Part shown: positions 34,883-43,404 of the stretch, one piece after another | How positions within the stretch are numbered: the stretch's first letter is position 1 | How the letters are laid out: every line of letters starts with the position of its first letter | Assembly: GCF_004102025.1 (NCBI RefSeq) | Contig: NZ_CP025228.1 | Location: 682,001 to 746,000, forward strand | Length of the DNA stretch: 64,000 nt | Direction of reading: 5' to 3' | Source: Actinomyces qiguomingii | GTDB lineage: Bacteria > Actinomycetota > Actinomycetes > Actinomycetales > Actinomycetaceae | Position numbers and translations under genes: made by a program | Notes under the pieces: generated by a model | Seen by the model: only the letters and a program-made list of their open reading frames with translations | Told to the model about the DNA's origin: nothing | Database searches by the model: none

Positions 34883-35776
34883 ATGAGCAAGAAGACCACC
34901 CCCGCCGTCGCCCACCGCGGCTACAACGTTGAGAACCCGCGCAAGAGCCGACTGTTGACACTCGTGATGGGCCTTATGCTCATCTACACCTACCTGCCGC
35001 TGCTGTGGCTGTTCATCTCCTCCACCAAGACCCAGGGGGACCTCTTCTCCACTTTTGGGCTGTGGTTCGGCCACGACTTCGCCCTGTGGGACAATATCCG
35101 TGAGACGCTGACCTATAACGACGGCCAGTTCGTGCGCTGGTTCCTGAACACGCTCATGTATGTGATCCTGGGCGCGGGCGGCTCCGTGCTGCTGTCGGTG
35201 CTGGCCGGGTACGGCCTGGCCAAGTTCGACTTCCCTGGCAAGAACGCCGTCTTCGCCATTGTCATCGGTGCCGTCGCCGTCCCGGGTACTGCCCTGGCAG
35301 TGCCGACCTTCCTCATGTTCGCCAAGCTGGGCCTGACCAACACTCCCTGGTCGGTGATCATCCCCTCGCTGATCTCCCCCTTCGGGCTGTACCTGATGTG
35401 GCAGTTCACCCGCGACGCCGTGCCTACCGAGCTGCTTGAGGCCGCCCGGATCGACGGCGCGAGCGAGTTTCGTACCTTCCGCCAGGTCGCCCTGCCACTG
35501 CTCGGCCCCGGCATTGTGACGGTGGCCCTATTCGCGATCGTGGCCACCTGGAACAACTACTTCCTGCCGCTGATCATGCTCAAGGATGCCAGCTGGTACC
35601 CGCTGACGATCGGCCTGAACGCATGGAATGCTCAGGCGGCCACCGCCGGCGGACAGGCGATCTTCAACCTGGTCATTACCGCCTCGCTGCTAACGATCAT
35701 CCCGCTGATCGCCGCCTTCCTCAGCCTGCAGCGCTTCTGGCAGGCCGGCCTGGCCTCCGGCGGCGTCAAGGAATGA
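34883..35776 (+). CDS. ABC sugar permease, MalG type
   Basis: A 297-residue partner permease. The ATG at 34883 starts 2 bp after the preceding stop and follows GGGAGA; the frame is open further upstream inside the first permease gene but that has no translation signal. It has six helices and an EAA loop (LEAARIDGASEFRTFRQVALPLL). The GGVKE tail is typical of this family. Confidence 0.9.
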   Translation: MSKKTTPAVAHRGYNVENPRKSRLLTLVMGLMLIYTYLPLLWLFISSTKTQGDLFSTFGLWFGHDFALWDNIRETLTYNDGQFVRWFLNTLMYVILGAGGSVLLSVLAGYGLAKFDFPGKNAVFAIVIGAVAVPGTALAVPTFLMFAKLGLTNTPWSVIIPSLISPFGLYLMWQFTRDAVPTELLEAARIDGASEFRTFRQVALPLLGPGIVTVALFAIVATWNNYFLPLIMLKDASWYPLTIGLNAWNAQAATAGGQAIFNLVITASLLTIIPLIAAFLSLQRFWQAGLASGGVKE

Positions 35777-35837
35777 GTCCCGACCCACAACACTCCCACC
35801 CAGCACCGCAAGGGTGTGAACTGGAAAGGAAAAACCC

Positions 35838-37190
35838 ATGACAATCGATCGTCGCATGTTCCTGCGTGCCACCTCCGCCGTCGCCGTGGCCGGGGCCGCC
35901 TCTGCGCTCCTGGCCGCCTGTGGCTCCGACTCCTCGCCCTCCGACGGCGTGGCCGCGGCCGACCCCTCGGCCGCCGCCTCAGCTGCCGAGGCCGGTGGCG
36001 AGCTGCTCGTGTGGGCCTGGGACAACACCATCGAGCCCTGCGCGCAGGCCTTCATGGACAAGTACCCGAATGTGAAGGTGACCGTCACCAACGTCGGCAC
36101 CTCCGCTGATCAGTACACCTCCCTCCAGAACGCTATCTCCGCTGGAAAGGGCGGGCCCGACGTCGCCCAGGTGGAGTACTACGCCCTGCAGCAGTTCTCC
36201 ATCTCCGAGTCCCTGGCGGATCTGACCCAGTTCGGCGCTGCCGACTACGAGGGCACCTTCACCGAGGGGCCGTGGAGCTCCGTGCACACCGGTGAGGGCG
36301 TGTACGGCCTGCCTCTGGACTCCGGCCCGATGGCCATGTTCTACAACGAGGAGGTCTTTAACGAGCTCGGCGTCGACGTCCCCACTACCTGGGAGGAGTA
36401 CCTGGAAGCCGCCCGCATGATCCACCAGGCCGATCCGAGTAAGTACATCGCCAATGACACCGGCGATGCGGGCTCGACTCTCTCCGGACTGTGGCAGGCG
36501 GGCGCCCGGCCCTACACGGTCGACGGCACCAATGTCACCATCGACTTCACCGGCGCCGAGGCGGAGAAGTACTCCGAGCTGCAGACCACCCTGATCAAGG
36601 AGGGGCTGCTCGCCCCGATCTCCGGGTGGACCGACGAGTGGTTCCAGGCCCTGGGTGACGGCACCATCGCCACGCTGGTCACCGGTGCCTGGATGCCCGG
36701 CAACTTCACCTCCTCCGTACCGAACGCCTCCGGCAAGTGGCGGGTCGCCGCCCAGCCCCGGTGGGACGCCGACACCCCCGCCGGCGCCGAGAACGGCGGC
36801 TCCTCGCTGGCCGTCATGGCCGCCTCCGACAAGCAGGCGCTGGCGTACTCCTTCGTCGAGTTCTGCTCCGCCCAGGAGGGCATCCAGATCCGCATCGACG
36901 GCGGCGCCTTCCCCTCTACGACGGCGGAGCTGGACTCCGAGGACTTCCTGGGTAAGGAGTTCGAGTACTTCGGCGGCCAGAAGGCCAACGAGATCCTGTC
37001 TCAGGCCGCCAAGGATGTGCTGCCGGGCTGGACATATCTGCCCTTCCAGGTCTACGCCAACTCGATTTTCAACGACCATGTCGGCAAGGCCTACACGACG
37101 AACGGTGCCACCACCATCGCCGAGGGCCTGGCCGCCTGGCAGGAAGCCTGTATCACCTACGGAAACCAGCAGGGCTTCACGGTCTCCTGA
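35838..37190 (+). CDS. Sugar-binding lipoprotein, first of a tandem pair
   Basis: A 450-residue CUT1 binding protein with a strong Tat motif (DRRMFLR) and lipobox LLAAC, followed by an Ala/Ser-rich linker and the MalE-like body (GELLVWAW, PTTWEEYLEAAR, VTGAWMPGNF). AAAGGA precedes the ATG. It is highly similar to the next gene product over the whole mature part, for example both share FEYFGGQKANE and end in CITYGNQQGF-VS, so the pair arose by duplication. Confidence 0.9.
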   Translation: MTIDRRMFLRATSAVAVAGAASALLAACGSDSSPSDGVAAADPSAAASAAEAGGELLVWAWDNTIEPCAQAFMDKYPNVKVTVTNVGTSADQYTSLQNAISAGKGGPDVAQVEYYALQQFSISESLADLTQFGAADYEGTFTEGPWSSVHTGEGVYGLPLDSGPMAMFYNEEVFNELGVDVPTTWEEYLEAARMIHQADPSKYIANDTGDAGSTLSGLWQAGARPYTVDGTNVTIDFTGAEAEKYSELQTTLIKEGLLAPISGWTDEWFQALGDGTIATLVTGAWMPGNFTSSVPNASGKWRVAAQPRWDADTPAGAENGGSSLAVMAASDKQALAYSFVEFCSAQEGIQIRIDGGAFPSTTAELDSEDFLGKEFEYFGGQKANEILSQAAKDVLPGWTYLPFQVYANSIFNDHVGKAYTTNGATTIAEGLAAWQEACITYGNQQGFTVS

Positions 37191-37242
37191 CCGTGCCATG
37201 CGCGCTTTGCGAATCCGACCCGAGAAACACAGGAGGCCCATC

Positions 37243-38589
37243 GTGTCCATAGACCTGACCCGTCGCAATGCCCTGTCCGCCCTCGGCGCTTCGGCGCTGG
37301 CCCTCACCCTTGCCGCCTGCTCCGGCTCCGGGGGCGACTCCAAGCCCGCTGCCGAAGTCGATCCGTCAGCGGCAGCGGCCGCCGCCGAGGCCGGTGGCGA
37401 GCTGCTTGTGTGGTCATGGGAGCCCACCTTGACCGACGTCGTCGCCGAGTACCAGCAGGCCTTCCCGAATGTGAAGGTAGAGCTGGTAAACGCCGGCACC
37501 GGCACCGAGCAGTACACGGCGCTGCAGAACGCCATTTCCGCCGGGTCCGGCATCCCGGACGTCGCGCAGATCGAGTACTACGCCCTGCCACAGTTCTCCC
37601 TGGCAGAGTCGTTGGCGGACCTGACCCGGTTCGGCGCCGCCGAGCTGGCCGACTCCTACTCCGCCGGCCCCTGGGCGGCGGTTGCCTCTGATGCGGGCAT
37701 CTTTGGCCTGCCCATGGACTCCGGCCCGGTGGCCTTGTTCTACAACGAGGAGGTCTTCAATGCGGCGGGCATTGCCGTCCCCACCACTTGGGAGGAGTAC
37801 TTGGATGCCGCCCGCGCCATTCACGCCGCCGACCCGAAGCAGTACATCGCCAACGACATCGGTGACGCGGTTAAGACGCTGTCACTGCTGTGGCAGGCCG
37901 GTTCCCGCCCCTACACGGTGGACGGCACCACCGTCGGCATCGACTTCAGTGAGGAGAGCTCCGAGAAGTACGCCGAGCTGTGGACCACGCTGATCGAGGA
38001 GGAACTGCTCTACCCCTGCGCCGACTGGTCCGATGAGTGGTACCGGGGCCTGGGTGACGGCACCATCGCCTCCCTCGCCATGGGGGCGTGGATGCCGGCC
38101 TCCTTCGTCGGCGGTGTTGAGGCCGGGGCCGGCAAGTGGCGGGTGGCGCCGCTGCCGGCATGGAAGACGGGGGAGACCGCATCATCGGAGATGGGCGGCT
38201 CCTCGCTGGCGGTGACTGCCGCCAGTGGTAAGCAGGCTTTGGCCTACCACTTCATCGAGTACGCCAACGCCGGGGCCGGCGTTGCCAGCCGTATCGCCAA
38301 CGGTGCCTTCCCGGCCACCACCGCGGACCTGACCAGCCAGGACTTCCTGGGCGCCGAGTTTGAGTACTTCGGTGGGCAGAAGGCCAACGAGGTCTTCGCC
38401 GAGTCCGCCGAGGCCGTCACCGAGGGTTGGTCCTTCCTGCCCTTCCAGGCCTACGCCAACTCCATCTTCAACGATTCCGTCGGCAAGGCCTACGAGTCCA
38501 AGGGCGCCACATCCATCGCCGATGGGCTGTCGGCCTGGCAGCAGGCCTGCATCACCTACGGCAACCAGCAGGGCTTCAAGGTGTCCTGA
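37243..38589 (+). CDS. Sugar-binding lipoprotein, second of a tandem pair
   Basis: A 448-residue paralogue of the preceding binding protein. The GTG at 37243 follows AGGAGG; upstream open frame lacks a signal peptide. The N-terminus has twin arginines (LTRRNALS) and a lipobox LAAC. Differences cluster in the first 70 mature residues and around the middle (TGAWMPGNF versus MGAWMPASF), which may give the shared permeases two related ligands. The two paralogues are encoded back to back with 52 bp between them. Confidence 0.9.
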   Translation: MSIDLTRRNALSALGASALALTLAACSGSGGDSKPAAEVDPSAAAAAAEAGGELLVWSWEPTLTDVVAEYQQAFPNVKVELVNAGTGTEQYTALQNAISAGSGIPDVAQIEYYALPQFSLAESLADLTRFGAAELADSYSAGPWAAVASDAGIFGLPMDSGPVALFYNEEVFNAAGIAVPTTWEEYLDAARAIHAADPKQYIANDIGDAVKTLSLLWQAGSRPYTVDGTTVGIDFSEESSEKYAELWTTLIEEELLYPCADWSDEWYRGLGDGTIASLAMGAWMPASFVGGVEAGAGKWRVAPLPAWKTGETASSEMGGSSLAVTAASGKQALAYHFIEYANAGAGVASRIANGAFPATTADLTSQDFLGAEFEYFGGQKANEVFAESAEAVTEGWSFLPFQAYANSIFNDSVGKAYESKGATSIADGLSAWQQACITYGNQQGFKVS

Positions 38590-38597
38590 GCCGCTGC

Positions 38598-38679
38598 GGC
38601 ACCCGCGCCGAAAGGGCGCCGCCGGCCACCTCGGCGCCGGCTTGCTGGGAGTGCCCGACGCCGTCGTCGAGCGGGTGCC
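38598..38679 (+). terminator. Possible extended terminator structure
   Basis: GGCACCCGC (38598-38606) and GCGGGTGCC (38671-38679) can pair, enclosing further GC-rich dyads built on GGCGCCG. It lies between the ABC operon and the convergent hxlR fragment. There is no U-tract. Confidence 0.35.
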
Positions 38680-38695
38680 ACGCTGCTGACGTGTC

Positions 38696-39811
38696 TCACC
38701 GCACCTGGGGAATGCCCAGCTCGTCGCGGGCGGAGCGCATCTGGGCGGCCTCGGCGCGGGAGAACTCGAACTCCGCCTCACTCCAGTCCCACATGGCCTG
38801 GATCAGGGGTTTGAAGCTCTTCCCGCGGCGGGTCAGCCGGTACTCCACCCGGGGCGGCACCTCGCCGTAGTCGATGCGCTCAAGAAAGTCGTCCGCGACC
38901 AACTCCCGCAGCTGCTTGGACAGGGTTGAGTCCGACACACCGTGCAGGCACCGCTTTAGCTTGCCGAAGTGCCTGACCTCGGCCAGGGCCACGTAGAAGA
39001 GGATCTCGATCTTCCACTTGCCGCCGATTACCGGTTCTTCCGGTTTGAGGGTGTGGCGGTTCGCCGGGTGTGTGCGGCTGGGTGAGGTAACACGCCGAGA
39101 CCGGCACTTGTAACACACCGAGACCGGCACTAATGACGTACCGAGGTGGTAGTGCTTTGGTGTCGGCTTTGGAGTGGGCCTGACGGTTCGTATGTTCTGG
39201 TCGGCGGTTCGTCACTTCCCACGACGGTTCGGCACCTAGAGGCACGAACCGTCGTGGGAAGTGCCGAAGCGTTGGTGCCAGGTGACGAATCGTTGCCGTT
39301 CATGACGAACCGTCGTGCGGGGCACACGGGCGGACACGCCCTAGGTCCGTGCCCCTCAGCGGCGCATGCGCGCCCGAGGCGCCTGGGGTCGCGGCATTAT
39401 TAGCAAGCAGCGGAATCACTGTAAGTACTGAGCGGTGCCGTCGACGGCCGCCGCTCCGGTCGGCGTTCGGATGGTCTCAACGGCCCTAACGAATCGTTCC
39501 CGCAAGGCCCTCCACCGCCCGCCCGACAACATCCCCGTCGGCCGGAGAACGTCCCTGGTTCGGCGAAGACGTTCTCATCAGCCCGATAATGCCCTTACCG
39601 GCCCGAAACCCGCCCGAATGTGGAGGGTTTGGGGAGGAAGAGGTCGTCTGCGGCAGATCGACACCCATCGAAGACGACTTCCCACACCCGAAAACGACCA
39701 CCACACCGCAGCCCCGGACCCAACCACCACACCATCAAACCGGAAGAGCCCGATTACCTTCTGCAGGGAAGAGATCGCGGGGCACCACTCGATCTTGGGG
39801 GCTTCAACCAT
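38696..39811 (-). pseudogene. HxlR-family regulator split by a MITE-like element
   Basis: The gene starts at the ATG at 39811 and runs to 39751 (MVEAPKIEWCPAISSLQKVI), then is interrupted by the element at 39033-39750, and resumes at 39024 to the stop at 38696. Joining the parts and removing one 8-bp duplication restores an uninterrupted 129-residue HxlR protein: the family's N-terminal Cys-Pro (WCP), VIGGKWKIEIL at the junction, the wing PPRVEYRLT and the tail. Such proteins usually sense redox or electrophile stress, and this one is divergent from a DsbA-like gene it would be expected to control. The C-terminal fragment alone lacks the sensing cysteine. Confidence 0.88.
39033..39750 (-). 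mobile_element. MITE-like element with ISL3-like ends and perfect 8-bp target duplication
   Basis: The ends GGTTCTTCCGGTTTGAGGG (39033) and, on the other strand, GGCTCTTCCGGTTTGATGG (from 39750) form inverted repeats that fit the ISL3-family pattern. CGATTACC flanks both sides (39025-39032 and 39751-39758). The 718-bp body encodes no transposase. Inside, CACTTCCCACGACGGTTCG (39213-39231) pairs perfectly with 39245-39263 to form a 19-bp stem. Large parts match the element at 8692-9217 in opposite orientation. It interrupts the hxlR gene. Confidence 0.9.
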
Positions 39812-39830
39812 GACAGTCCTCCCGTTCGCA

Positions 39831-39864
39831 CCGCTAGTACTACAGAAAAAGATAGTACTAGCGG
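39831..39864 (+). promoter_or_regulatory. Perfect inverted repeat, likely HxlR operator
   Basis: CCGCTAGTACTA (39831-39842) and TAGTACTAGCGG (39853-39864) are perfect 12-bp arms around a 10-bp spacer, located between the hxlR start and the divergent dsbA-like gene. Each arm contains the self-complementary TAGTACTA. Confidence 0.7.
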
Positions 39865-39946
39865 AGCTGTAGGGAGGTGGGTGACAGTTGTTCCAGATGC
39901 CGGGCCGCGCACAGCGTGCCAGCACTAAGAACCCGAGGAGGAACAC

Positions 39947-40633
39947 ATGAAGGTGACCTACTGGTCGGACTTCGCCTGCCCGTACTGCTATGTCGGCGAG
40001 ACTCGGCTGCACAAGGCGATCGAGTCGCTCGGCCTGGTCGACGACGTCGAGGTGGAGATGAAAGCATATGAACTGTACCCGGATGCGCCCCGTGAGGTGC
40101 AGGGCCCCACACTCGACCGTTTTGCTAGGAAGTACCGCCTGACCAGGGCGGCCGCGCGCCAGCGCATCGACTCCATAAGCGCCATGGGGCGGGCCGAGGG
40201 CATTGACTTCAACTACGCCACCACGCTTAACACCAACATGCTTGATGCGCACCGGCTCACCAAGCTGGCCCACGTGCTGGGCAACACCCGCTTCGAGGAA
40301 CTCTGCTTCCACGCCTATTTCGTGGACAACGAGGTCATGTCCGACCACGTCGTCCTGCGCCGCCTGGCTAAGCAGGCCGGACTGCCGGAGGTGGACGTGG
40401 AGCGCGTGCTGTCCAGCAACGAGTACGCCGACGCCGTGCGTGCCGATGAGCGTGAGGCACAGTCCATGGGGGTGAACGCCGTGCCGTTCTTCGTGGTGGA
40501 CGGCAAGTACGTGATCTCCGGATGCCAGCCCATTGAGGAGATGACTCGGGTACTCACCAGTGCGCGCGATGCGGCGCTCGCTAAGGGTGCTGCCGAGGGC
40601 GGGGCCTGCGGCCCGGAGGGGTGCGCGATCTGA
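39947..40633 (+). CDS. DsbA-family oxidoreductase, FrnE-like
   Basis: A cytoplasmic thioredoxin-fold protein of 228 residues with the N-terminal active site CPYC (WSDFACPYCYVG) and the cis-proline loop NAVPFFVVDG near residue 182. The C-terminal tail GGACGPEGCAI carries extra cysteines, a feature seen in some FrnE-type proteins. No signal peptide is present. AGGAGG lies before the ATG. Divergent hxlR plus a FrnE-like gene is a common pair in redox or electrophile response. Confidence 0.88.
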   Translation: MKVTYWSDFACPYCYVGETRLHKAIESLGLVDDVEVEMKAYELYPDAPREVQGPTLDRFARKYRLTRAAARQRIDSISAMGRAEGIDFNYATTLNTNMLDAHRLTKLAHVLGNTRFEELCFHAYFVDNEVMSDHVVLRRLAKQAGLPEVDVERVLSSNEYADAVRADEREAQSMGVNAVPFFVVDGKYVISGCQPIEEMTRVLTSARDAALAKGAAEGGACGPEGCAI

Positions 40634-40780
40634 TGGGGGTGCAGGTTCGCCCGCTTCTGGCCCGAGGGGTGTTCGCCACCTACGGCTATCTCGTCGTCGA
40701 CGAGCAGACGGGGCATGCATTCCTTTGAGGCCATCGCGCTTTCGCACGGCGACCGCCTGGCCCTGGAGGCGAGCGGGTGA
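40633..40780 (+). pseudogene. Remnant resembling a metallo-beta-lactamase-fold hydrolase gene
   Basis: The ATG overlaps the preceding stop (TGATG) and starts a 31-codon frame ending in TYGYLVVDEQTGHAFL, reminiscent of the first strands of MBL-fold hydrolases. A +1 frame then reads FEAIALSHGDRLALEASG to a stop at 40778, like a later segment of the same fold. The metal-binding HxHxDH region is absent, so I read it as an internally deleted, frameshifted relic. The identification is tentative. Confidence 0.4.
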
Positions 40781-40860
40781 CGGGGTGCCGACTACTCTGA
40801 GCCGCATAGGGAGGGCCGCTACGAGAAGACTCTGTGCGGCCGGGAGCAAGCGAGAAGGAT

Positions 40861-41904
40861 ATGGGCGGCATGGTGCGTGCGGCAGGCAGGCGACCCAGCA
40901 TGGTCGACGTCGGCCGTGCCGCTGGGGTGTCCGCCCAGACAGTTTCGCGCTATTTCAACGGCGGATACGTCTCGGCCGAGACTCGGGTGCGGGTGGAAGC
41001 GGCGGTGAATGCTCTTGGGTACGTGCGCAATCGGATTCCGCTGCAGATGAAGGCGCAGCGCACGAACCTGATCGGACTGGTGCTGCTGGGGCCCCTCAAC
41101 TACGGCAATGCCGGGATCATGAGCGGCCTGACGCGTGCGGCCCGGGAGACCGGGCAGGCGGTGATGATCTCCCACATGGAAAGCGATCCCGCCACGAGCG
41201 CCGAGTCCTGGTCCGCCCTCCTGGCGCAGGTCGACACGCTGTTGTCCATGCGTGTGGACGCCCTCATAGTGGGCTCACCCTACGGCAGCATCAAGCGGAT
41301 CATTGGCTACGTCAACGGTGCGGTTCCGCTGGTCACTCTGGCCGAATTGCCCGATAAGGATGTCGACGCCGTCGGGCCATACTCCTATGAGGCTTCCTGC
41401 AAGGTCATGCGGCATCTGATCGCGCTGGGGCACCGCCGGATCCTGCACGTTTCGGGCCCATCCGACCGGGCGCAGGCGCTCGCCCGACGGCGTGCCTACG
41501 AGGAGGAGATGACCGCCGCCGGTCTTGAAGGCCTGCCGGTGCTGGAGAGTAGGGAGTGGGACGCCCCGTCCGGGGCCGAGTGCGCCCGACTGGCGCAGGT
41601 GGGTTCGTTCTCGGCGGTTTTCGCCGCAAGCGACACCATCGCCCTGGGCTTCATCAGTGAACTGCGACGGCGGGGCGTGCTGGCTCCCCGCGACTACGCC
41701 ATAGCCGGATTCGATGACATGCCCGATGCGCAGTTCATGGATCCGCCGCTGACAACCGCCCGCATCGACTTCGAACGGATCGGAGAGACGGCACTGCGGC
41801 GGGCCGTCGCAGAAGTCACCGGGACCGACTACGACGGCGATGCGCTGCGGCCCGAGCTAATGGAGCGCGCCTCGACGGCCGAGTTCCGCGGCATACCGGG
41901 CTGA
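40861..41904 (+). CDS. LacI-family regulator
   Basis: A 347-residue repressor with HTH PSMVDVGRAAGVSAQTVSRY and a sugar-binding domain (AIAGFDDMPDAQFMDPPLTT, then ERASTAEF). The ATG at 40861 follows AGAAGGAT; a GTG at 40834 and an ATG at 40870 are alternatives. It is on the same strand as the ABC importer operon that follows, whose promoter has a strong dyad over the -10 box, and it probably controls that operon. Confidence 0.86.
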   Translation: MGGMVRAAGRRPSMVDVGRAAGVSAQTVSRYFNGGYVSAETRVRVEAAVNALGYVRNRIPLQMKAQRTNLIGLVLLGPLNYGNAGIMSGLTRAARETGQAVMISHMESDPATSAESWSALLAQVDTLLSMRVDALIVGSPYGSIKRIIGYVNGAVPLVTLAELPDKDVDAVGPYSYEASCKVMRHLIALGHRRILHVSGPSDRAQALARRRAYEEEMTAAGLEGLPVLESREWDAPSGAECARLAQVGSFSAVFAASDTIALGFISELRRRGVLAPRDYAIAGFDDMPDAQFMDPPLTTARIDFERIGETALRRAVAEVTGTDYDGDALRPELMERASTAEFRGIPG

Positions 41905-41937
41905 GACGGCACTGGCGCGGTTGTCCGGATCAAGGTC

Positions 41938-41994
41938 TTGACACGCGAGCAGGTGCTGTTATGCTTAACAGCATTCATTCAGTGAGGAATGAAT
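41938..41994 (+). promoter_or_regulatory. Promoter with two adjacent dyads
   Basis: TTGACA (41938-41943) and TATGCT (41960-41965) have a 16-bp spacer. The perfect dyad GCTGTTA-TGCT-TAACAGC (41955-41972) covers the -10 box. Immediately after it, ATTCATTC-N6-GAATGAAT (41973-41994) forms a second perfect dyad of the CATTC-N6-GAATG type seen at 49581 and 52643. Two regulators may act here. Confidence 0.72.
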
Positions 41995-42052
41995 ATTCCA
42001 TGCGTTGTGGGGCGCCGCTGCCGTGCAACGCTTCAACGCCACAGGGGAGACC

Positions 42053-43327
42053 ATGAAGACAACGCTCACCCGCCGTCACGCCCTCGGGTTCGGTTCCGCC
42101 ATCCTCGCCTCCGGCGCTCTGGCCGCCTGCGGCCGCCAGGGTGGAGGATCGTCCGGAGGCGACGCCGACTCGCTGACACTCTGGCTCGGCGCGCTAGAGG
42201 ATTCTCAGAGGCGGGACATCGACCGCCTGGTCGAGGCCTTCAAGCAAGCCAACAACATCACCGTCAACTATGAGACTCACTCTACGGATGACTTGAAGGA
42301 GTCCATGCGGCAGGTTTCCGGCACCAATGCCGGGCCGGACATCTACTGGTACTGGGAGGGTCCGGGACTCGGCGGCGATCTCGTTGAGGCCGGCATGAGC
42401 TTGGACTTGACCGACTACTACGCACAGTACGGTTGGGAGGACCGCTTCACCGCCGCTTCAATGGCGGGCATCACCCAGTACGGCGGCTATCACGGCATCC
42501 CCTGGACTCTTCAGGCTCAGGGCCTGTACTACAACAAGACCCTGTTCGAACGCGCCGGCATCACCACCGAGCCCTCCACCTATGACGAGCTACTCGCCGC
42601 CTGCGATGCGCTGAAGGCCGCTGATATCACGCCGATCGAGTTCGGCGGCACCGTCAACTGGCACGTCATGCGCCTGCTGGACTCGCTCATCGAGACCAAG
42701 TGCGGTGCCGACGTTGCCCGGAGCCTGGTTACCGATAAGACGGGGTGGGACACCGAGGCCGGCGTCACCGAGGCCTTCACCGAACTCAAGACCTGGGCGG
42801 ACAAGTACTTCAACAGCGGCTACATGTCCATCTCCAATGACGACTCCAGCCTGCTGTTTTGGGACGGGCGGGCCGCCATGGCGTTGGAGGGCACCTGGTT
42901 CAACGCCCAGTGCGTGGACAATGGCATGGACCCGCAGGAAGTGGGCATCTTCCCCTTCCCCACGGGCACCGGACGCCTGTATGGATTCGGTGAGGGCTTT
43001 TACATTAACGCCAACACCCCCAAGGCCGACCTGGCTGCATCATTCCTGGACTTCGTGACCTCGGCGGAGCAGATGAGCGGCAGCGGTGGCGCCTGGGCGG
43101 CCGTGAGCGTGAACAAGGAGGTGGAAGTCTCCCAGGACAATCCGCTCGACGCGCTGTGGCCGCCGATCCTGGAGTCCTCGGAGGAGATGTACAACAACTT
43201 CGATCAGGCCCTGGGCCTGGATGAGACAACCGAGTACTGGCGCATCCAGAACGCCGTCCTCATCGGTGATATGGCGCCCGAGCAGGCCGGTCCGGCCATG
43301 CAGAAATTCATCGAGGCAAATTCCTGA
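42053..43327 (+). CDS. Sugar ABC transporter solute-binding lipoprotein
   Basis: A 424-residue CUT1 binding protein with a twin-arginine start (LTRRHALG) and lipobox LAAC. The body shows PDIYWYWEG, GIPWTLQAQGLYYNKTLFERAG and ALEGTWFNAQ, typical of MalE-like proteins. The ATG at 42053 follows GGGGAG. It heads a three-gene importer operon. No glycosidase is adjacent, so the ligand is open. Confidence 0.88.
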   Translation: MKTTLTRRHALGFGSAILASGALAACGRQGGGSSGGDADSLTLWLGALEDSQRRDIDRLVEAFKQANNITVNYETHSTDDLKESMRQVSGTNAGPDIYWYWEGPGLGGDLVEAGMSLDLTDYYAQYGWEDRFTAASMAGITQYGGYHGIPWTLQAQGLYYNKTLFERAGITTEPSTYDELLAACDALKAADITPIEFGGTVNWHVMRLLDSLIETKCGADVARSLVTDKTGWDTEAGVTEAFTELKTWADKYFNSGYMSISNDDSSLLFWDGRAAMALEGTWFNAQCVDNGMDPQEVGIFPFPTGTGRLYGFGEGFYINANTPKADLAASFLDFVTSAEQMSGSGGAWAAVSVNKEVEVSQDNPLDALWPPILESSEEMYNNFDQALGLDETTEYWRIQNAVLIGDMAPEQAGPAMQKFIEANS

Positions 43328-43404
43328 CCGGACTGTGCTGCGCGAGCGGTCGGTCCGGTTCGGGTCGGCTCCTGCCCGCGCATCAATCAGCGGAAGAAGC
43401 TCTC

